In this document: in pieces, positions 44,174 to 53,891 of the stretch | Layout: every line of letters begins with the position of its first letter | Position numbering within the stretch: position 1 is the first letter of the stretch | Assembly (NCBI RefSeq): GCF_016127015.1 | Contig: NZ_CP065972.1 | Span: forward strand, 1,488,001-1,552,000 | Length of the DNA stretch: 64,000 nt | Source: Corynebacterium tuberculostearicum | GTDB lineage: Bacteria > Actinomycetota > Actinomycetes > Mycobacteriales > Mycobacteriaceae | Direction of reading: 5' to 3' | Translations under genes and position numbers: made by a program | Notes under the pieces: generated by a model | Seen by the model: the letters and a program-made list of their open reading frames with translations, nothing else | What the model was told of the DNA's origin: nothing | Databases searched by the model: none

Positions 44174-45553
44174 CTAGCACCCAATCAGGCGGGCAGCGAG
44201 GTAAGCCTCGAGGTCATCGAGCTTCACGCGCTCCTGCTCCATGGTGTCGCGCTCACGCACGGTCACGGCATCGTCCTCGAGGGTGTCGAAGTCGAAGGTG
44301 ACGCAGAACGGGGTGCCAATCTCATCCTGGCGGCGGTAGCGGCGGCCGATGGCGCCGGAGACGTCAAAGTCCACGTTCCAGTAAGCGCGCAGCTTATCGG
44401 CTAGCTTGCGGGCAGGCTCAGAGAGCTCTTCCTTTTTGGACAGCGGCAGTACGGCCACCTTGATCGGTGCCAGGCGGCGGTCTAGGCGCAGGACCACGCG
44501 CTTATCGGTGCCACCCTTGGCGTTGGGAGCTTCTTCCTCATCGTAGGCATCCACCAAGAAGGCCATCATGGAACGGCCCAGGCCGGCGGCCGGCTCGATG
44601 ACGTACGGGATCCAGCGCTCGTCATTGGCCTGGTCGTAGTAGGACAGGTCCTCGCCCGAGCCCTTGGCGTGTACGGACAGGTCATAGTCCGTGCGGTTGG
44701 CCACGCCCTCCAGCTCGCCCCACTTGGAGCCCTTGAAGCCAAAGGCGTACTCCACGTCCACGGTGCGCTTGGAGTAGTGGGAGAGCTTTTCCTTCGGGTG
44801 CTCGTACAGGCGCAGGTTTTCTTCCTTGATGCCCAGGTCCACGTACCAGTTAAAGCGGTCATCAATCCAATACTGGTGCCACTCTTCGTCCTCGCCTGGC
44901 TTAACGAAGAACTCCATTTCCATCTGCTCGAACTCGCGAGTGCGGAAGATGAAGTTGCCCGGGGTGATTTCGTTGCGGAAAGACTTGCCGATGTTCGCGA
45001 TGCCAAACGGCGGCTTCATGCGCGAAGAGGTCATCACATTCTTGAAGTTGACGAAGATACCCTGTGCGGTCTCCGGGCGCAGGTAGTGCAGGCCCTGCTC
45101 ATCATCGACTGGCCCCAGGAAGGTCTTGAGCAGGCCGGAGAAGGCCTTAGGTTCGGTCCAGTCACCCGGCTGGCCGGTTTCCGGATCGTTGATGTCTGCC
45201 AGGCCGTTTTCTGGCTCGTGGCCATGCTTTTCCTCATAGGCCTCAATGAGGTGGTCGGCACGGTAGCGCTTGCCGGTGTGGCGGGATTCCACCAGCGGGT
45301 CAGAAAAGACCTCGACGTGACCGGAGGATACCCAGACCTGACGCGGCTGGATGACGGAGGTATCTACGCCCACGACGTCTGCGCGGGACTGCACCATGTG
45401 GCGCCACCACTGGCGCTTGATGTTTTCCTTGAGCTCTACACCAAGAGGGCCGTAGTCCCACGCGGAGCGGGAACCGCCGTAAATTTCACCTGCCTGGTAG
45501 ACCAAGCCGCGGCGCTTACACAGGTTTACAACGGTATCGATGACGGATGCCAT
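44174..45553 (-). CDS. glyS: Glycyl-tRNA synthetase (class II, single chain)
   Basis: Charges tRNA-Gly. The protein is about 459 residues from ATG at 45553 ([16 protein letters not shown]), with GAGGAG upstream. Class II motifs are visible: [22 protein letters not shown] at the N-terminus, [25 protein letters not shown] (motif 2) and the [14 protein letters not shown] motif 3 region, then an anticodon-binding domain ([17 protein letters not shown]). This is the alpha2 form, usual in actinobacteria. It diverges from the arsR-zur genes. Confidence 0.97.
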   Translation of the reverse strand: MASVIDTVVNLCKRRGLVYQAGEIYGGSRSAWDYGPLGVELKENIKRQWWRHMVQSRADVVGVDTSVIQPRQVWVSSGHVEVFSDPLVESRHTGKRYRADHLIEAYEEKHGHEPENGLADINDPETGQPGDWTEPKAFSGLLKTFLGPVDDEQGLHYLRPETAQGIFVNFKNVMTSSRMKPPFGIANIGKSFRNEITPGNFIFRTREFEQMEMEFFVKPGEDEEWHQYWIDDRFNWYVDLGIKEENLRLYEHPKEKLSHYSKRTVDVEYAFGFKGSKWGELEGVANRTDYDLSVHAKGSGEDLSYYDQANDERWIPYVIEPAAGLGRSMMAFLVDAYDEEEAPNAKGGTDKRVVLRLDRRLAPIKVAVLPLSKKEELSEPARKLADKLRAYWNVDFDVSGAIGRRYRRQDEIGTPFCVTFDFDTLEDDAVTVRERDTMEQERVKLDDLEAYLAARLIGC

Positions 45554-45658
45554 TAGTTTTCGGACTCCTCTGGTAGGGGACAGTCTTGACAATCTCGTTC
45601 AGTCTAACCCGAAGCACTTCCCGGCGGTGGGATTGGGGCATGAATTTAATCTGAAATA

Positions 45659-45671
45659 AATACAATGTATT
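45659..45671. promoter_or_regulatory. Near-palindrome upstream of the ArsR regulator
   Basis: AATACAATGTATT is a 13-base palindrome but for its centre, 67 bases before the ArsR start and 15 bases before a -10-like TAATAT (45685-45690). It is a candidate operator for ArsR autoregulation. Confidence 0.45.
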
Positions 45672-45737
45672 GCACGTATCGGGTAATATAAGGGTGACCG
45701 ACAGGTAATAGGTATTTAATTGAAGGTGACATTCCCT

Positions 45738-46028
45738 ATGACGACCACTTACAAGGCCCCAAATACTTCTGCGGCTGCCGGCGTGATCGCTGCCCTCGAT
45801 TCACCCCTACGCATCGCCATCATTTCCCGTTTGGCCGAGCGCGATCACTTTGTCCATGAGCTAGTCAAGGCCACCGGCAAGTCCCAGCCCCTTATCAGCC
45901 AGCACCTGCGCGTGCTCAAGCAGGCAGGCATCGTGGACTCCGAGCGCAGCGGCCGCGAGGTAACCTACTCGCTCATTGCGCCGCAGGTTTTGGACCTGCT
46001 TGCCGACGCCGCCAGGATCGCCTCCTAG
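45738..46028 (+). CDS. ArsR/SmtB-family regulator paired with zur
   Basis: The 96-residue protein has the winged helix of the family: DSPLRIAIISRLAERDHFVHELVKA, the recognition helix QPLISQHLRVLKQAGIV and the wing SERSGREVTYSL. In mycobacteria and corynebacteria this position holds a zinc-responsive repressor that controls zur. The usual alpha-5 metal site (D-x-H...H-x2-E/H) is not visible in the C-terminus (VLDLLADAARIAS); His residues in DHFVHEL may serve instead. ATG at 45738 with GAAGG upstream; a TTG at 45720 is less likely. It precedes zur by about 75 bases. Confidence 0.9.
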   Translation: MTTTYKAPNTSAAAGVIAALDSPLRIAIISRLAERDHFVHELVKATGKSQPLISQHLRVLKQAGIVDSERSGREVTYSLIAPQVLDLLADAARIAS

Positions 46029-46101
46029 CCCACCCCTCTTCCGTGCATATAAAGCCGCCTGAGCATGCAGTTGTTGAAAAAGAATTGATAATATTGCGAT
46101 C

Positions 46102-46521
46102 ATGGCTTTACACGACAGTATTCCCAAACTAGGCGCGCGCAATACCAAGCAGCGCACCGCAGTCGTCGAGGTGCTCCGGGAAATGGAGAAATTTTCCTCT
46201 GCTAAGGAGATCTACCACGAGCTTCAAGAGCGCGAGGAGAAGGTGGGCCTGACCACCGTGTACCGCACCCTGCAGTCCCTGACCGACATCGATGCAGTGG
46301 ACGCACTCCACATGCCCAATGGCGAAACCCTCTATCGCCATTGCGAGACCGACGCCCATCACCACCACTTGGTATGCACTAAGTGTGGCCGCACCGAGGA
46401 GATCGACGGCGGCCCCATTGAAAAGTGGGCCACCTCCGTAGCGAAGGACTATGGCTTCGAGCTCACCGGCCACGATGCCGAGGTCTTTGGCATCTGCAGC
46501 GACTGCGCCGCTTCCGCCTAA
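46102..46521 (+). CDS. zur: Zinc uptake regulator, Fur family
   Basis: The 139-residue protein has the Fur fold: winged helix (TKQRTAVVEVLREMEKFSSAKEIYHEL, LTTVYRTLQSL), the HHHHLVC metal region, and two CxxC pairs (CTKCG, CSDCA) holding the structural zinc. Pairing with the ArsR regulator and the conserved position next to glyS and uppS point to Zur rather than the iron regulator. It would repress zinc uptake genes when zinc is sufficient. Confidence 0.93.
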   Translation: MALHDSIPKLGARNTKQRTAVVEVLREMEKFSSAKEIYHELQEREEKVGLTTVYRTLQSLTDIDAVDALHMPNGETLYRHCETDAHHHHLVCTKCGRTEEIDGGPIEKWATSVAKDYGFELTGHDAEVFGICSDCAASA

Positions 46522-46546
46522 ACGGCCACCCGCCGCCCCCTCCCCT

Positions 46547-46582
46547 AACCTCAGCCTCCGACTTCCGGAGCCTGAGGTTTTA
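46547..46582. terminator. Bidirectional terminator between zur and uppS
   Basis: AACCTCAG-C-CTCCG and CGGAG-C-CTGAGGTT form a long stem, followed by TTTATTT on the plus strand. Confidence 0.85.
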
Positions 46583-46595
46583 TTTGTGGTGCGCG

Positions 46596-47351
46596 CTACT
46601 TTTTAACGCCACCGAAGCGGCGGTCGCGCCGCGCGTATTCCTCGATGGCGGCAAACAGGTCCTCTGGGGTGAAATCCGGGAAGAGCTTATCCTGGTAAAT
46701 CATCTCCGCATAAGCCGACTGCCATAGTAGGAAATTGGAGGTGCGCTTCTCCCCGGACGGGCGCAGGAAGAGATCCACATCCGGCATGTCCGGATCATAG
46801 AGATGCTGCGCGATGGTTTCTTCCTTAATATCGCGCGGGTTGAGCTCGCCGGCTGCAACCTGCTTGGCGATGTCCCTAAAGCCATCCACCAGTTCTGCCC
46901 TACCGCCGTAGTTCACGCACATGGCCAAGGTCATCTTGGTGTTATCCTTGGTCAGCTCCTGGGCAGCCTCGAGCTCCTTAATCACTGAGCGCCACAGGCG
47001 CGGGCGGCGGCCAGCCCACACTACGCGCACACCGCGCTCATTGAGCCACTCGCGCTGGCGGCGCAGCACGTCGCGGTTAAAGCCCATAAGGAAGCGAACC
47101 TCCTCAGGGCTGCGGCGCCAATTCTCCGTGGAGAACGCGTACGCGGAAAGATAAGGAACGCCGGCGGCAAGGCAGGCATCGACGACGTCAAGAAGCACGG
47201 CTTCGCCGCGCCTATGTCCCTCGGTGCGCTTCATGCCTTTTTCCTGGGCCCAGCGGCCATTGCCATCCATAATCAGCGCAATATGGCGCGGCATGAACTC
47301 GTCCGGGATATTCGGCGGGGTCAAAGTGCGGTTCGGGTCTGGCGTAATCAC
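46596..47351 (-). CDS. uppS: Polyprenyl (decaprenyl) diphosphate synthase
   Basis: A cis-prenyltransferase that makes the long-chain carrier lipid for wall and polysaccharide synthesis. The 251-residue protein has [13 protein letters not shown] (catalytic Asp29), [25 protein letters not shown] and [18 protein letters not shown], the full family set. Actinobacteria usually have two such enzymes; this is the one next to recO. It is the last gene of the era-recO-uppS run, ten bases after recO. Its product probably also carries the glycan of the polysaccharide locus. Confidence 0.95.
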   Translation of the reverse strand: MITPDPNRTLTPPNIPDEFMPRHIALIMDGNGRWAQEKGMKRTEGHRRGEAVLLDVVDACLAAGVPYLSAYAFSTENWRRSPEEVRFLMGFNRDVLRRQREWLNERGVRVVWAGRRPRLWRSVIKELEAAQELTKDNTKMTLAMCVNYGGRAELVDGFRDIAKQVAAGELNPRDIKEETIAQHLYDPDMPDVDLFLRPSGEKRTSNFLLWQSAYAEMIYQDKLFPDFTPEDLFAAIEEYARRDRRFGGVKK

Positions 47352-47361
47352 GGGCTATATT

Positions 47362-48078
47362 CTACTGCTCCATTACCTGCAATGCGGAAACATTGCGCTC
47401 CATGTGCCACTGCAGGTGCGCCCGCGCTAGGCGGTGCCCCTCCTGCTTTTGCGCATTCGTTGGATTCGTCGGATAGTTATGCGCTAAAAGCCACAGGTGG
47501 TGCAGGGTTTCGGGGTCTACCTCGGCCGCACCCGGCGGCCGGCATTCGTGGCACGCCGCCCCACCAACCGCCGGGTGAAAGGCGTGGTGCGGGCCGGGCC
47601 GGTTGCACTGGGCGCAGTTGAAAAGGCTCGGTGCCCAGCCGGCATGCGACATCGCCTGCAGCAAAAATGCATCCAGCGTCATGGTCGGGTCTGTGGTTTG
47701 CAGCTGCTCCAAGGTCGCGGTGACGGATTCGTAGAGGTAGGGGTCATGGGCGGCGTCGGCAAAAGCAAGGCGCTCTGCCGATTCCAGCACCGCGCACGCA
47801 GCCGTGTAGCGCTCATAGTCCTCGATGAGGCGCGCGCCAAAGTAATCCACCGTATCCGCTTGGGAAATGGTGGCTAGATTTTTTCCCACATACAGCTGGA
47901 CATCGAGGTTGACAAAGAGCTGCAGGCGCGAACCAAAGCGCGACTTTGCCCGGCGCACGCCCTTGGCCACCGCGCGCACGAGGCCGTGATCGCGGGTAAG
48001 CAGGACGATGACGCGATCGGCCTCGCCAAAGTCATAGGTGCGGATGACCACTGCGCGGTCACGATAGTTCTCGCGCAT
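47362..48078 (-). CDS. recO: DNA repair protein RecO
   Basis: Helps load RecA onto gaps with RecR. The 238-residue protein has the N-terminal OB fold (RDRAVVIRTYDFGEADRVIVLLTRDHGLVRAVAKGVRR in segments) and a zinc-binding site (CAQCNRPGP... CHECRPP). It starts seven bases after the era stop, the usual pairing. No oddities. Confidence 0.95.
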   Translation of the reverse strand: MRENYRDRAVVIRTYDFGEADRVIVLLTRDHGLVRAVAKGVRRAKSRFGSRLQLFVNLDVQLYVGKNLATISQADTVDYFGARLIEDYERYTAACAVLESAERLAFADAAHDPYLYESVTATLEQLQTTDPTMTLDAFLLQAMSHAGWAPSLFNCAQCNRPGPHHAFHPAVGGAACHECRPPGAAEVDPETLHHLWLLAHNYPTNPTNAQKQEGHRLARAHLQWHMERNVSALQVMEQ

Positions 48079-48084
48079 AGTGGT

Positions 48085-49122
48085 TTAAAACCCGAGCCTG
48101 CCCAGCGACTTCGGGTCAGACTGCCAATTTTTCAACACCTTGATGCGCAGGTCCAAGTACACGTTTTGGCCCAGCAGCTTAATAATCTCCTTGCGGGCGT
48201 TGCCCACAATACGGCGGAAGCGCAGGCCATCCTTGCCCTCGATAATGCGCTTTTGGCCGGGACGCTCCAGGTACAAAATGGCGTGGATATCCAGCACGCC
48301 CTCGCGGGTGCGCGATGGCAGCATCTCATCAACCTGCACCGCCACCGAGTGTGGCAGCTCCGCCTTCAAGCCGGACAGGGCGGCCTCACGAATGAGTTCT
48401 TCGATGCGCTTTTCTTGGCCCTCATCGGTGATGTGGTCATCCGGGTAGAACTTCGGGCCTTCTGGCAGGTGGTCCACGATGACCTGCACCAGCTCATCAA
48501 GCTGCACGCCCTCCTTGGAGGACACCGGTATGACTACCGCATTCGGATCCTCCTGGGTAAGCAGTTCGTGCAAGGCCAAAAGCTGCGCACCTACCTGGTC
48601 CTTGCTGGCCTTATCCAGCTTGGTGACGATGCCGATGATCGGGGTCTTTGGCGCGATGCTGCGCACGTTTTCCAGGATCCAGCGGTCACCCGGGCCGATC
48701 TTTTCATCGGCCGGGATGGTCAGGCCGATAACGTCCACATCGGCATAGGTATCTTTCACTACCTCGTTGAGGCGCTCGCCCAGAAGGGTGCGTGGGCGGT
48801 GCAGACCTGGCGTATCCACGACGATAACCTGGGCATCATCGCGGTGCACCAAGCCGCGAATGGTGTGGCGGGTGGTCTCCGGCTGGTCAGCGGTAATCGC
48901 AATCTTTTGCCCCACCAGGGCATTGGTCAGCGTGGACTTGCCGGTATTCGGGCGCCCGACAAAGGATACGAAGCCCGAGCGGAAACCCTCCGGGGTATCG
49001 GTGTATTGCGAATAATCAAGCGGGGCTGCCGTATTCTCGGCACCTTCCGGCACGGCATCATCGGGGTCTTCTGGAAGGCCCTCGAATGCCGCATCAAACT
49101 GTGCATCAAAATCAGAACTCAT
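48085..49122 (-). CDS. era: GTPase Era (ribosome assembly)
   Basis: Assists 16S rRNA maturation and 30S assembly. About 345 residues from ATG at 49122. G1 is GRPNTGKST, the effector loop is followed by DTPGLHRP (G3) and TKLDKASK (G4); the C-terminus has the KH domain (GKDGLRFRRIVGNARKEIIKLLG). The N-terminal 50 residues are acidic and longer than in E. coli Era (301 in total). recO follows. In the related gene orders I recall, a CorC-type gene lies between ybeY and era; here pdxY is in that place. Confidence 0.95.
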   Translation of the reverse strand: MSSDFDAQFDAAFEGLPEDPDDAVPEGAENTAAPLDYSQYTDTPEGFRSGFVSFVGRPNTGKSTLTNALVGQKIAITADQPETTRHTIRGLVHRDDAQVIVVDTPGLHRPRTLLGERLNEVVKDTYADVDVIGLTIPADEKIGPGDRWILENVRSIAPKTPIIGIVTKLDKASKDQVGAQLLALHELLTQEDPNAVVIPVSSKEGVQLDELVQVIVDHLPEGPKFYPDDHITDEGQEKRIEELIREAALSGLKAELPHSVAVQVDEMLPSRTREGVLDIHAILYLERPGQKRIIEGKDGLRFRRIVGNARKEIIKLLGQNVYLDLRIKVLKNWQSDPKSLGRLGF

Positions 49123-49263
49123 TACCCGCAATAATAGCCCACGGAGTCAAGATCTCCGATTAGTTCTAATGCTTCTTTGCTGCTGTGTTGGGGCATGGGG
49201 TCTTGGTCCGGGCGTAGGTGCGGGTGCTTGAGGGAGCAGAGGAGAAAAGTCGAAGGAGATCAG

Positions 49264-49336
49264 GCTGAATTGAGGGCGAAAAGGCCGATCTGAGGGGTAG
49301 TTTTCCTCAGATCGGCCCGATCAGAATGGACCTAAC
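49264..49336 (-). repeat. Intergenic terminator repeat, copy 2
   Basis: Read on the minus strand it starts GTTAGGTCCAT, contains a 13-base hairpin, then CGGCCTTTTCGCCCTCA and AATTCAGCCTGAT. It matches copy 1 at 39003-39095 except that the stem is GATCTGAG here and GAATTGAG there, with matching change in both arms; the downstream motif shows the opposite swap. Confidence 0.75.
49283..49317 (-). terminator. Strong terminator of pdxY
   Basis: GGCCGATCTGAGG and CCTCAGATCGGCC form a perfect 13-base stem with a 9-base loop; on the minus strand TTTTCGCC follows. Confidence 0.85.
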
Positions 49337-49391
49337 TTTAGGAGGCCAAACTTCACAGGCCCCACGCGCCAAAGCGGGGGCCGCGTAGGGT

Positions 49392-50240
49392 TTAAAGCTC
49401 CTCGGCGTCGAACTGCATGCGCGGGTGAGCGAAGACGTCCTGCGCCTGAATGAGGCGGAGCTCGGCAGCCTCGGCCTCATAGGTGTTTTCCAGCAGGTCA
49501 TAGACGGAGGAGGCGGTCCGGCGCAAGGACTCCTTGACGTCGCTGGTCTCGGTGTAGTGACCGGTAAACAAGGCGGCGGTGACGTCGCCGGAGCCGTTGC
49601 GCTTGAACGGCAACAGTGGCGTGGACACCAAGAAAGCGCGGTCGCCGTCGACGGCAAGCATCTCAATCTGGTCTTCAGGGGTCTCGGGGCGCTTAACGGA
49701 GGTGACCAGCACGGTCTTCGGGCCGATTTCCTGTGCCTTCTTCACCGCGGCGAGGGTTTGATCAAGGGTGCCAACCTCGGAATCGGTGAGGTAGCCCAGC
49801 TCGAATTGGTTCGGGGTGATGATATCGGCAACGGGCACGACGCGGTCGCGCAACAGCGGCGGGATTTCATCGGAGACAAAGCAGCCGGACTTAGCATTGC
49901 CCATTACAGGATCGCAGGCGTAGAGGGCCTTGGGGTTGGCGGCCTTGATGCGGCGGACGGTTTCCACGATGGCGTCGGCAATATCGGCGCCGCCCTGGTA
50001 ACCAGAAAGAATGGCGTCGATCTGCGGGAAGGCACCGCGCTTTTCAATGCCGTCGATGATGGAGGTGACATCGCTGGCCGGAATCATCGGCCCGCCCCAG
50101 TCGCCGTAGCCGGTGTGGTTGGAAAAGTTCACCGTGTGGACCGGCCATACCTCATGGCCGGCGCGCTGCAGGGGAAAGACGGCCGCGGAGTTGCCAACGT
50201 GGCCGTAGGTGACGTGGGACTGGATGGAAAGGATAGTCAT
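49392..50240 (-). CDS. pdxY: Pyridoxal kinase
   Basis: Phosphorylates pyridoxal to pyridoxal 5'-phosphate. About 282 residues from ATG at 50240 (MTILSIQSHVTYGHVGNSAAVF). Landmarks of PdxY/PdxK: HTVNFSNHTGYGDWGG, ILSGYQGGADIA, CDPVMGNAKSGCFV, the ATP/Mg region TPNQFELGYLTDSEV and the anion hole PFKRNGSGDVTAALF with catalytic Asp in GSGD. It stands between ybeY and era, where related genomes have a CorC-type gene, and ends in its own terminator, so it is probably a separate insertion in the operon. Confidence 0.93.
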   Translation of the reverse strand: MTILSIQSHVTYGHVGNSAAVFPLQRAGHEVWPVHTVNFSNHTGYGDWGGPMIPASDVTSIIDGIEKRGAFPQIDAILSGYQGGADIADAIVETVRRIKAANPKALYACDPVMGNAKSGCFVSDEIPPLLRDRVVPVADIITPNQFELGYLTDSEVGTLDQTLAAVKKAQEIGPKTVLVTSVKRPETPEDQIEMLAVDGDRAFLVSTPLLPFKRNGSGDVTAALFTGHYTETSDVKESLRRTASSVYDLLENTYEAEAAELRLIQAQDVFAHPRMQFDAEEL

Positions 50241-50291
50241 AGGTTTCCATTGTGCTACGCGGCGCACGCGCTCACAAAAGAAACCGAAAAA

Positions 50292-50909
50292 TTATTCTTC
50301 CGGGCGATCTTGTGGTTCTCCCACCGCAGGGATGCCCCCGCCAGGAACCTGCTTGTCCAGGTTGGCGCGCTCGGCGGCGTCGGGAAAAGCCTTAGGGCCG
50401 GAGGGCTTGGGCTGATAGGAAACACCGCGCTCAGCCACATCGTCGTACCAGTCCGCAAGCAGCTCGTTTTGGCGGCCGAACATTTCTTTTTCCTCGGCCG
50501 GAGTGGAGTGGTCATAGCCTAAAAGGTGCAGGCAGCCGTGCACGGTAAGCAGGGCGAGCTCGTGGCCCAGGGAATGGCCGGCGGCCTCTGCTTGGCGCAG
50601 GGCAAACTCGGGGCACAGCACGATATCACCTAACATGGCCGGGCCCGGGTCGGTGGCATCGGGGCGGCCGCCACCGGCGATGGCCCCCGGGGTGAGCTCG
50701 TCCATGGGGAAGCTCATGACATCAGTGGGGCCCTCCAGGTCCATCCAGCGCACGTGGAGATCCTCGATGGTCTTCAAATCCACGCAGGTGATTGTGCACT
50801 CGGCATCGGGGTTGATGTCCATGGCGCCGAAGGCATAAGAGGCGACGTCAATCAACATCTCCTCGTTGACGCCTTCGAAGCCGGATTCATTGAGAAACTC
50901 GATACTCAT
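50292..50909 (-). CDS. ybeY: Endoribonuclease YbeY (16S rRNA maturation)
   Basis: A zinc enzyme for 16S rRNA 3' processing and ribosome quality control. The 205-residue protein has [10 protein letters not shown], the [11 protein letters not shown] segment and the metal motif [11 protein letters not shown] (three His). The last 45 residues ([17 protein letters not shown]...) extend past the E. coli length and are probably disordered. Its start overlaps the phoH stop by four bases. Confidence 0.95.
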   Translation of the reverse strand: MSIEFLNESGFEGVNEEMLIDVASYAFGAMDINPDAECTITCVDLKTIEDLHVRWMDLEGPTDVMSFPMDELTPGAIAGGGRPDATDPGPAMLGDIVLCPEFALRQAEAAGHSLGHELALLTVHGCLHLLGYDHSTPAEEKEMFGRQNELLADWYDDVAERGVSYQPKPSGPKAFPDAAERANLDKQVPGGGIPAVGEPQDRPEE

Positions 50910-51886
50910 TCCATTCCCTCGTATTCTGCGGCCTTCCTATTATCAAAGGTCTCATAGGCATTGACGATGCGCCCGACTAGCTGGTGGCGCACCACGTCTT
51001 TGGAACCCAAGTCCGCGAAGTGAATATCTTCCACGTTGCGCAGGATGCGGCGCACGATGCGCAGGCCGGAGACCTGACCATGCGGGAGGTCTACCTGCGA
51101 GATATCGCCGGTAACCACAATCTTGGTGCCAAAGCCCAGGCGCGTGAGGAACATCTTCATCTGCGCGGGTGTGGTGTTTTGGGCCTCGTCAAGAATGACA
51201 AAGGCATCGTTCAACGTGCGGCCGCGCATATAGGCCAGCGGGGCGACCTCGATGATGCCGGCCTCCATGAGCTTGGGGATCATCTCTGGGTCGAGCATGT
51301 CTCGCAGGGCGTCATATAGCGGGCGCAGGTAAGGGTCAATCTTGTCATTGAGCGTGCCCGGCAAAAAGCCCAGCTTCTCCCCTGCTTCCACAGCCGGGCG
51401 AGTGAGAATAATGCGCGAGACCTGCTTGGTCTGCAGCGCCTGTACAGCTTTGGCCACCGCCAGGTAGGTCTTGCCGGAACCGGCCGGGCCGATGCCAAAG
51501 ACCACCGTATTATCGTCGATGGCCTGCACATATTCAGACTGGCCCACCGTCTTCGGGCGAATGGCTTTGCCACGGCGCTTGACGATGTCCGCCGCCAGCG
51601 CCGCCGACACCGACTGCGGCGCCTCCACGGCCACCATGTCCATGGTGTGCTTGACCGTATCGGTAGACACAGCGTGGCCGCGACGGGCGATGGCCTCGAG
51701 CTCGTCGAGGATCTTCGCGGCGCGGGCGACCTCGTAGTCAGGACCGGTGACGGTGACGACATTGCCGCGGGCAAAAAGGTCCGCATCCAGGCGGTTATTG
51801 AGCACGCGCAGGTTATCGTCCGCGCTACCTAGCACGCTGCTGACGTAGGCGGAATCTAGCTCACATTTCTTCGTGATGATAGGCAC
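50906..51886 (-). CDS. phoH: PhoH-like ATPase
   Basis: A cytoplasmic PhoH ATPase of the ybeZ type. It has an N-terminal KH-like region, Walker [56 protein letters not shown] (Walker B) and [12 protein letters not shown]. Partnership with YbeY in rRNA processing is known for YbeZ. The start is uncertain: GTG at 51886 ([13 protein letters not shown]) avoids overlap with rsmE and gives 326 residues; one further upstream at 51916 would overlap it. Confidence 0.93.
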   Translation of the reverse strand: MPIITKKCELDSAYVSSVLGSADDNLRVLNNRLDADLFARGNVVTVTGPDYEVARAAKILDELEAIARRGHAVSTDTVKHTMDMVAVEAPQSVSAALAADIVKRRGKAIRPKTVGQSEYVQAIDDNTVVFGIGPAGSGKTYLAVAKAVQALQTKQVSRIILTRPAVEAGEKLGFLPGTLNDKIDPYLRPLYDALRDMLDPEMIPKLMEAGIIEVAPLAYMRGRTLNDAFVILDEAQNTTPAQMKMFLTRLGFGTKIVVTGDISQVDLPHGQVSGLRIVRRILRNVEDIHFADLGSKDVVRHQLVGRIVNAYETFDNRKAAEYEGME

Positions 51887-51909
51887 GTGCTTTAGGCTAC
51901 CAGCGCCGC

Positions 51910-52668
51910 TTACCAACGCTCGGTGCGCATGCCGATTGCCGCCAGCGCCACCATTGCCGCACTCGCTGTACGCAGCACTTCCGGGCCAAGCTTGATGGGC
52001 ATGGCGCCGGCTTCTTTGAGGCGATCGAGCTCGGCGTCGCCGATGCCGCCCTCGGGGCCGACGAGCAGGACGACATCGTCCGTCAGTGGCACGTCCTTGA
52101 TGGAGACGGTTGCTTCCTCGTGCAACACGAGCACAGTGGGGGCGTTGGAGGAAGCGCCGTCGCGGCCACCGGTGAGCTTTTGGACGAGCTGCGGGGTGGT
52201 CAGCGGACCGCGCACCTGGGGGATGCGGGCGCGGCGGGATTGCTTAGCCGCGGAATCCGCGGCCGCCTGCCACTTAGCCACTGCTTTGGGTGCCTTCTTG
52301 CCGTCCCATTTGGCCACGCAGCGGTCCGCCTGCCAGGCGATGATCTCATCGGCGCCGGCTTGGGTGGCGAGATCCACGGCGAGCTCGGCACGCTCGGATT
52401 TCGGGATGGCCTGCACCACGGTCACGCGCGGGGTGGGCTCGGGCGCGGTGTCGATGGAGTCGACCGTGCCTTCCAAGGAGTCCTTGCCCGAGGTAGCGGT
52501 GATGGTGAGGGTGAGACGGATACCGGTGCCGTCGATAAGCTCGAGGCGCTCGCCCTCCCCCATGCGCTTGACCGTCACGGCATGGCGGGCCTCTGGGCCG
52601 GAAAAGCTGAAGGCCTCGCCGGTGCGCGCGGCAGAAAGGTCCGGGTGGATGAAGACGGGCAGCGACAT
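51910..52668 (-). CDS. rsmE: 16S rRNA m3U1498 methyltransferase
   Basis: Methylates U1498 in 16S rRNA with SAM. The 252-residue SPOUT enzyme has the N-terminal PUA-like part (HAVTVKRMGEGERLELIDG), ERAELAVDLATQAGADEI with RCVAKW, KQSRRARIPQV and the SAM knot VLLVGPEGGIGDAELD and LGPEVLRTASAA. Its start overlaps the dnaJ stop by one base (TAATG), so it is in the hrcA-dnaJ operon, as in mycobacteria. Confidence 0.94.
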   Translation of the reverse strand: MSLPVFIHPDLSAARTGEAFSFSGPEARHAVTVKRMGEGERLELIDGTGIRLTLTITATSGKDSLEGTVDSIDTAPEPTPRVTVVQAIPKSERAELAVDLATQAGADEIIAWQADRCVAKWDGKKAPKAVAKWQAAADSAAKQSRRARIPQVRGPLTTPQLVQKLTGGRDGASSNAPTVLVLHEEATVSIKDVPLTDDVVLLVGPEGGIGDAELDRLKEAGAMPIKLGPEVLRTASAAMVALAAIGMRTERW

Positions 52669-53822
52669 TAGCGGCGGAACTTATCGCGAATGCGGCTGAA
52701 GAAGGATTCCTCTTGGCCGTCGCCGGTGGTACGCACGCGCGCGCCCTCGTCGCGGGAGTTGCGGATCTTCTCCAGGGACTCGCGGGTCTTGCGGTCGAGG
52801 TCCTTCGGCACAACGACGTCCACGTGGGCAAAGAGGTTACCGTAGCCATCGGTGCGCAGGCGCGGCATGCCGGCGCCATCAACCTTGATGGACTCGCCCG
52901 GCTGGGTGCCCGGCTCGATATCGATGGTGAGCTCTTCGCCACTTAGCTGGTCGATGGTGAAGTTGGTACCCAAGGCGGCATCAATCATCGGCACGCGCAC
53001 GGTGAGGTTCAAGTCATCAGCATTGCGCTGGAAGACGGGGTGCTCCTCTGTGTGGACCTCAACATAGAGGTCACCGGCCGGGCCGCCGCCGTGGCCTACC
53101 TCGCCCTGGGAGGCCATGCGGATGCGCATCCCGTCATTGATGCCGGCCGGGATATTAACGGTGATATCGCGACGCTTCTTCACGCGACCATCGCCGGCGC
53201 AGTGATTGCAAGGATCGGTGATGACCTCGCCAAAGCCCTGACACTTCGGGCACGGGCGGGTGGTCATGACGTTGCCCAAGAAGCTGCGCTGCATCTCCTG
53301 GATTTCACCCATGCCATTGCAGTTATCGCAGGTAACCGGCTTAGCCTTGGACTCGGAACCGGTACCACCGCAGCTATCGCACAGCACCGCGGTATCCACG
53401 GTGACCTTCTTCTTCAGGCCGGTGTAGGCCTCCTCCAGGGTGATGCGGGTGCGCAGCAGGGCATCGTTGCCCGGCTGGACGCGGGACTTCGGGCCGCGGG
53501 AACCGCCGGCCCCACCGCCGAAGAACTCAGCGAAAATATCGCCTAGGCCGCCGCCACCGAAGCCGCTAAAGCCACCGGCGCCAGCACCGGCGCCGCCGCC
53601 CTGCTCCATGGGGTCGCCGCCCATGTCCACGATCTGGCGCTTTTGCGGATCCAGCAGGACCTCCTGGGCCAGCGCGGCATCGCGGAACTTCTCCGCGGCA
53701 GCTTCATCATCCGGGTTTAGATCCGGGTGATACTTGCGGGCCATTTTGCGGTAGGCCTTTTTAATCTCCTGGTCAGTTGCGTTTTTATCAACACCGAGGA
53801 TGCCGTAATAGTCACGAGCCAC
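52668..53822 (-). CDS. dnaJ: Chaperone DnaJ (DnaJ2)
   Basis: Co-chaperone that delivers clients to DnaK. The 384-residue protein has a J domain with HPD (RKYHPDLNP), a Gly/Phe-rich region ([13 protein letters not shown]), four zinc repeats ([32 protein letters not shown]), and the client-binding C-terminal domains. It sits downstream of hrcA, the layout of the second, HrcA-linked DnaJ of actinobacteria. ATG at 53822. Confidence 0.95.
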   Translation of the reverse strand: MARDYYGILGVDKNATDQEIKKAYRKMARKYHPDLNPDDEAAAEKFRDAALAQEVLLDPQKRQIVDMGGDPMEQGGGAGAGAGGFSGFGGGGLGDIFAEFFGGGAGGSRGPKSRVQPGNDALLRTRITLEEAYTGLKKKVTVDTAVLCDSCGGTGSESKAKPVTCDNCNGMGEIQEMQRSFLGNVMTTRPCPKCQGFGEVITDPCNHCAGDGRVKKRRDITVNIPAGINDGMRIRMASQGEVGHGGGPAGDLYVEVHTEEHPVFQRNADDLNLTVRVPMIDAALGTNFTIDQLSGEELTIDIEPGTQPGESIKVDGAGMPRLRTDGYGNLFAHVDVVVPKDLDRKTRESLEKIRNSRDEGARVRTTGDGQEESFFSRIRDKFRR

Positions 53823-53891
53823 TGTAAGAGATATTCCTTCTAATTCGTCTTGTTGGGGTTAACTTGAAAAAATTATGCGCGGCCAGCCAGT

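Larger units (their letters stand above)
49123..49391. other. Gap between era and pdxY containing repeat copy 2
   Basis: About 270 bases with no gene. The right part is repeat copy 2 with the pdxY terminator; the left part should hold the era promoter on the minus strand. A GC-rich stretch around 49360-49380 is unassigned. Confidence 0.5.

Noticed and set aside
44669..45556. 295-codon plus-strand frame opposite glyS
   Set aside because: Mirror of glycyl-tRNA synthetase codons; no domain or start signal.
47986..49134. 382-codon plus-strand frame opposite era and recO
   Set aside because: Antisense to two clear core genes; composition is that of a shadow frame.
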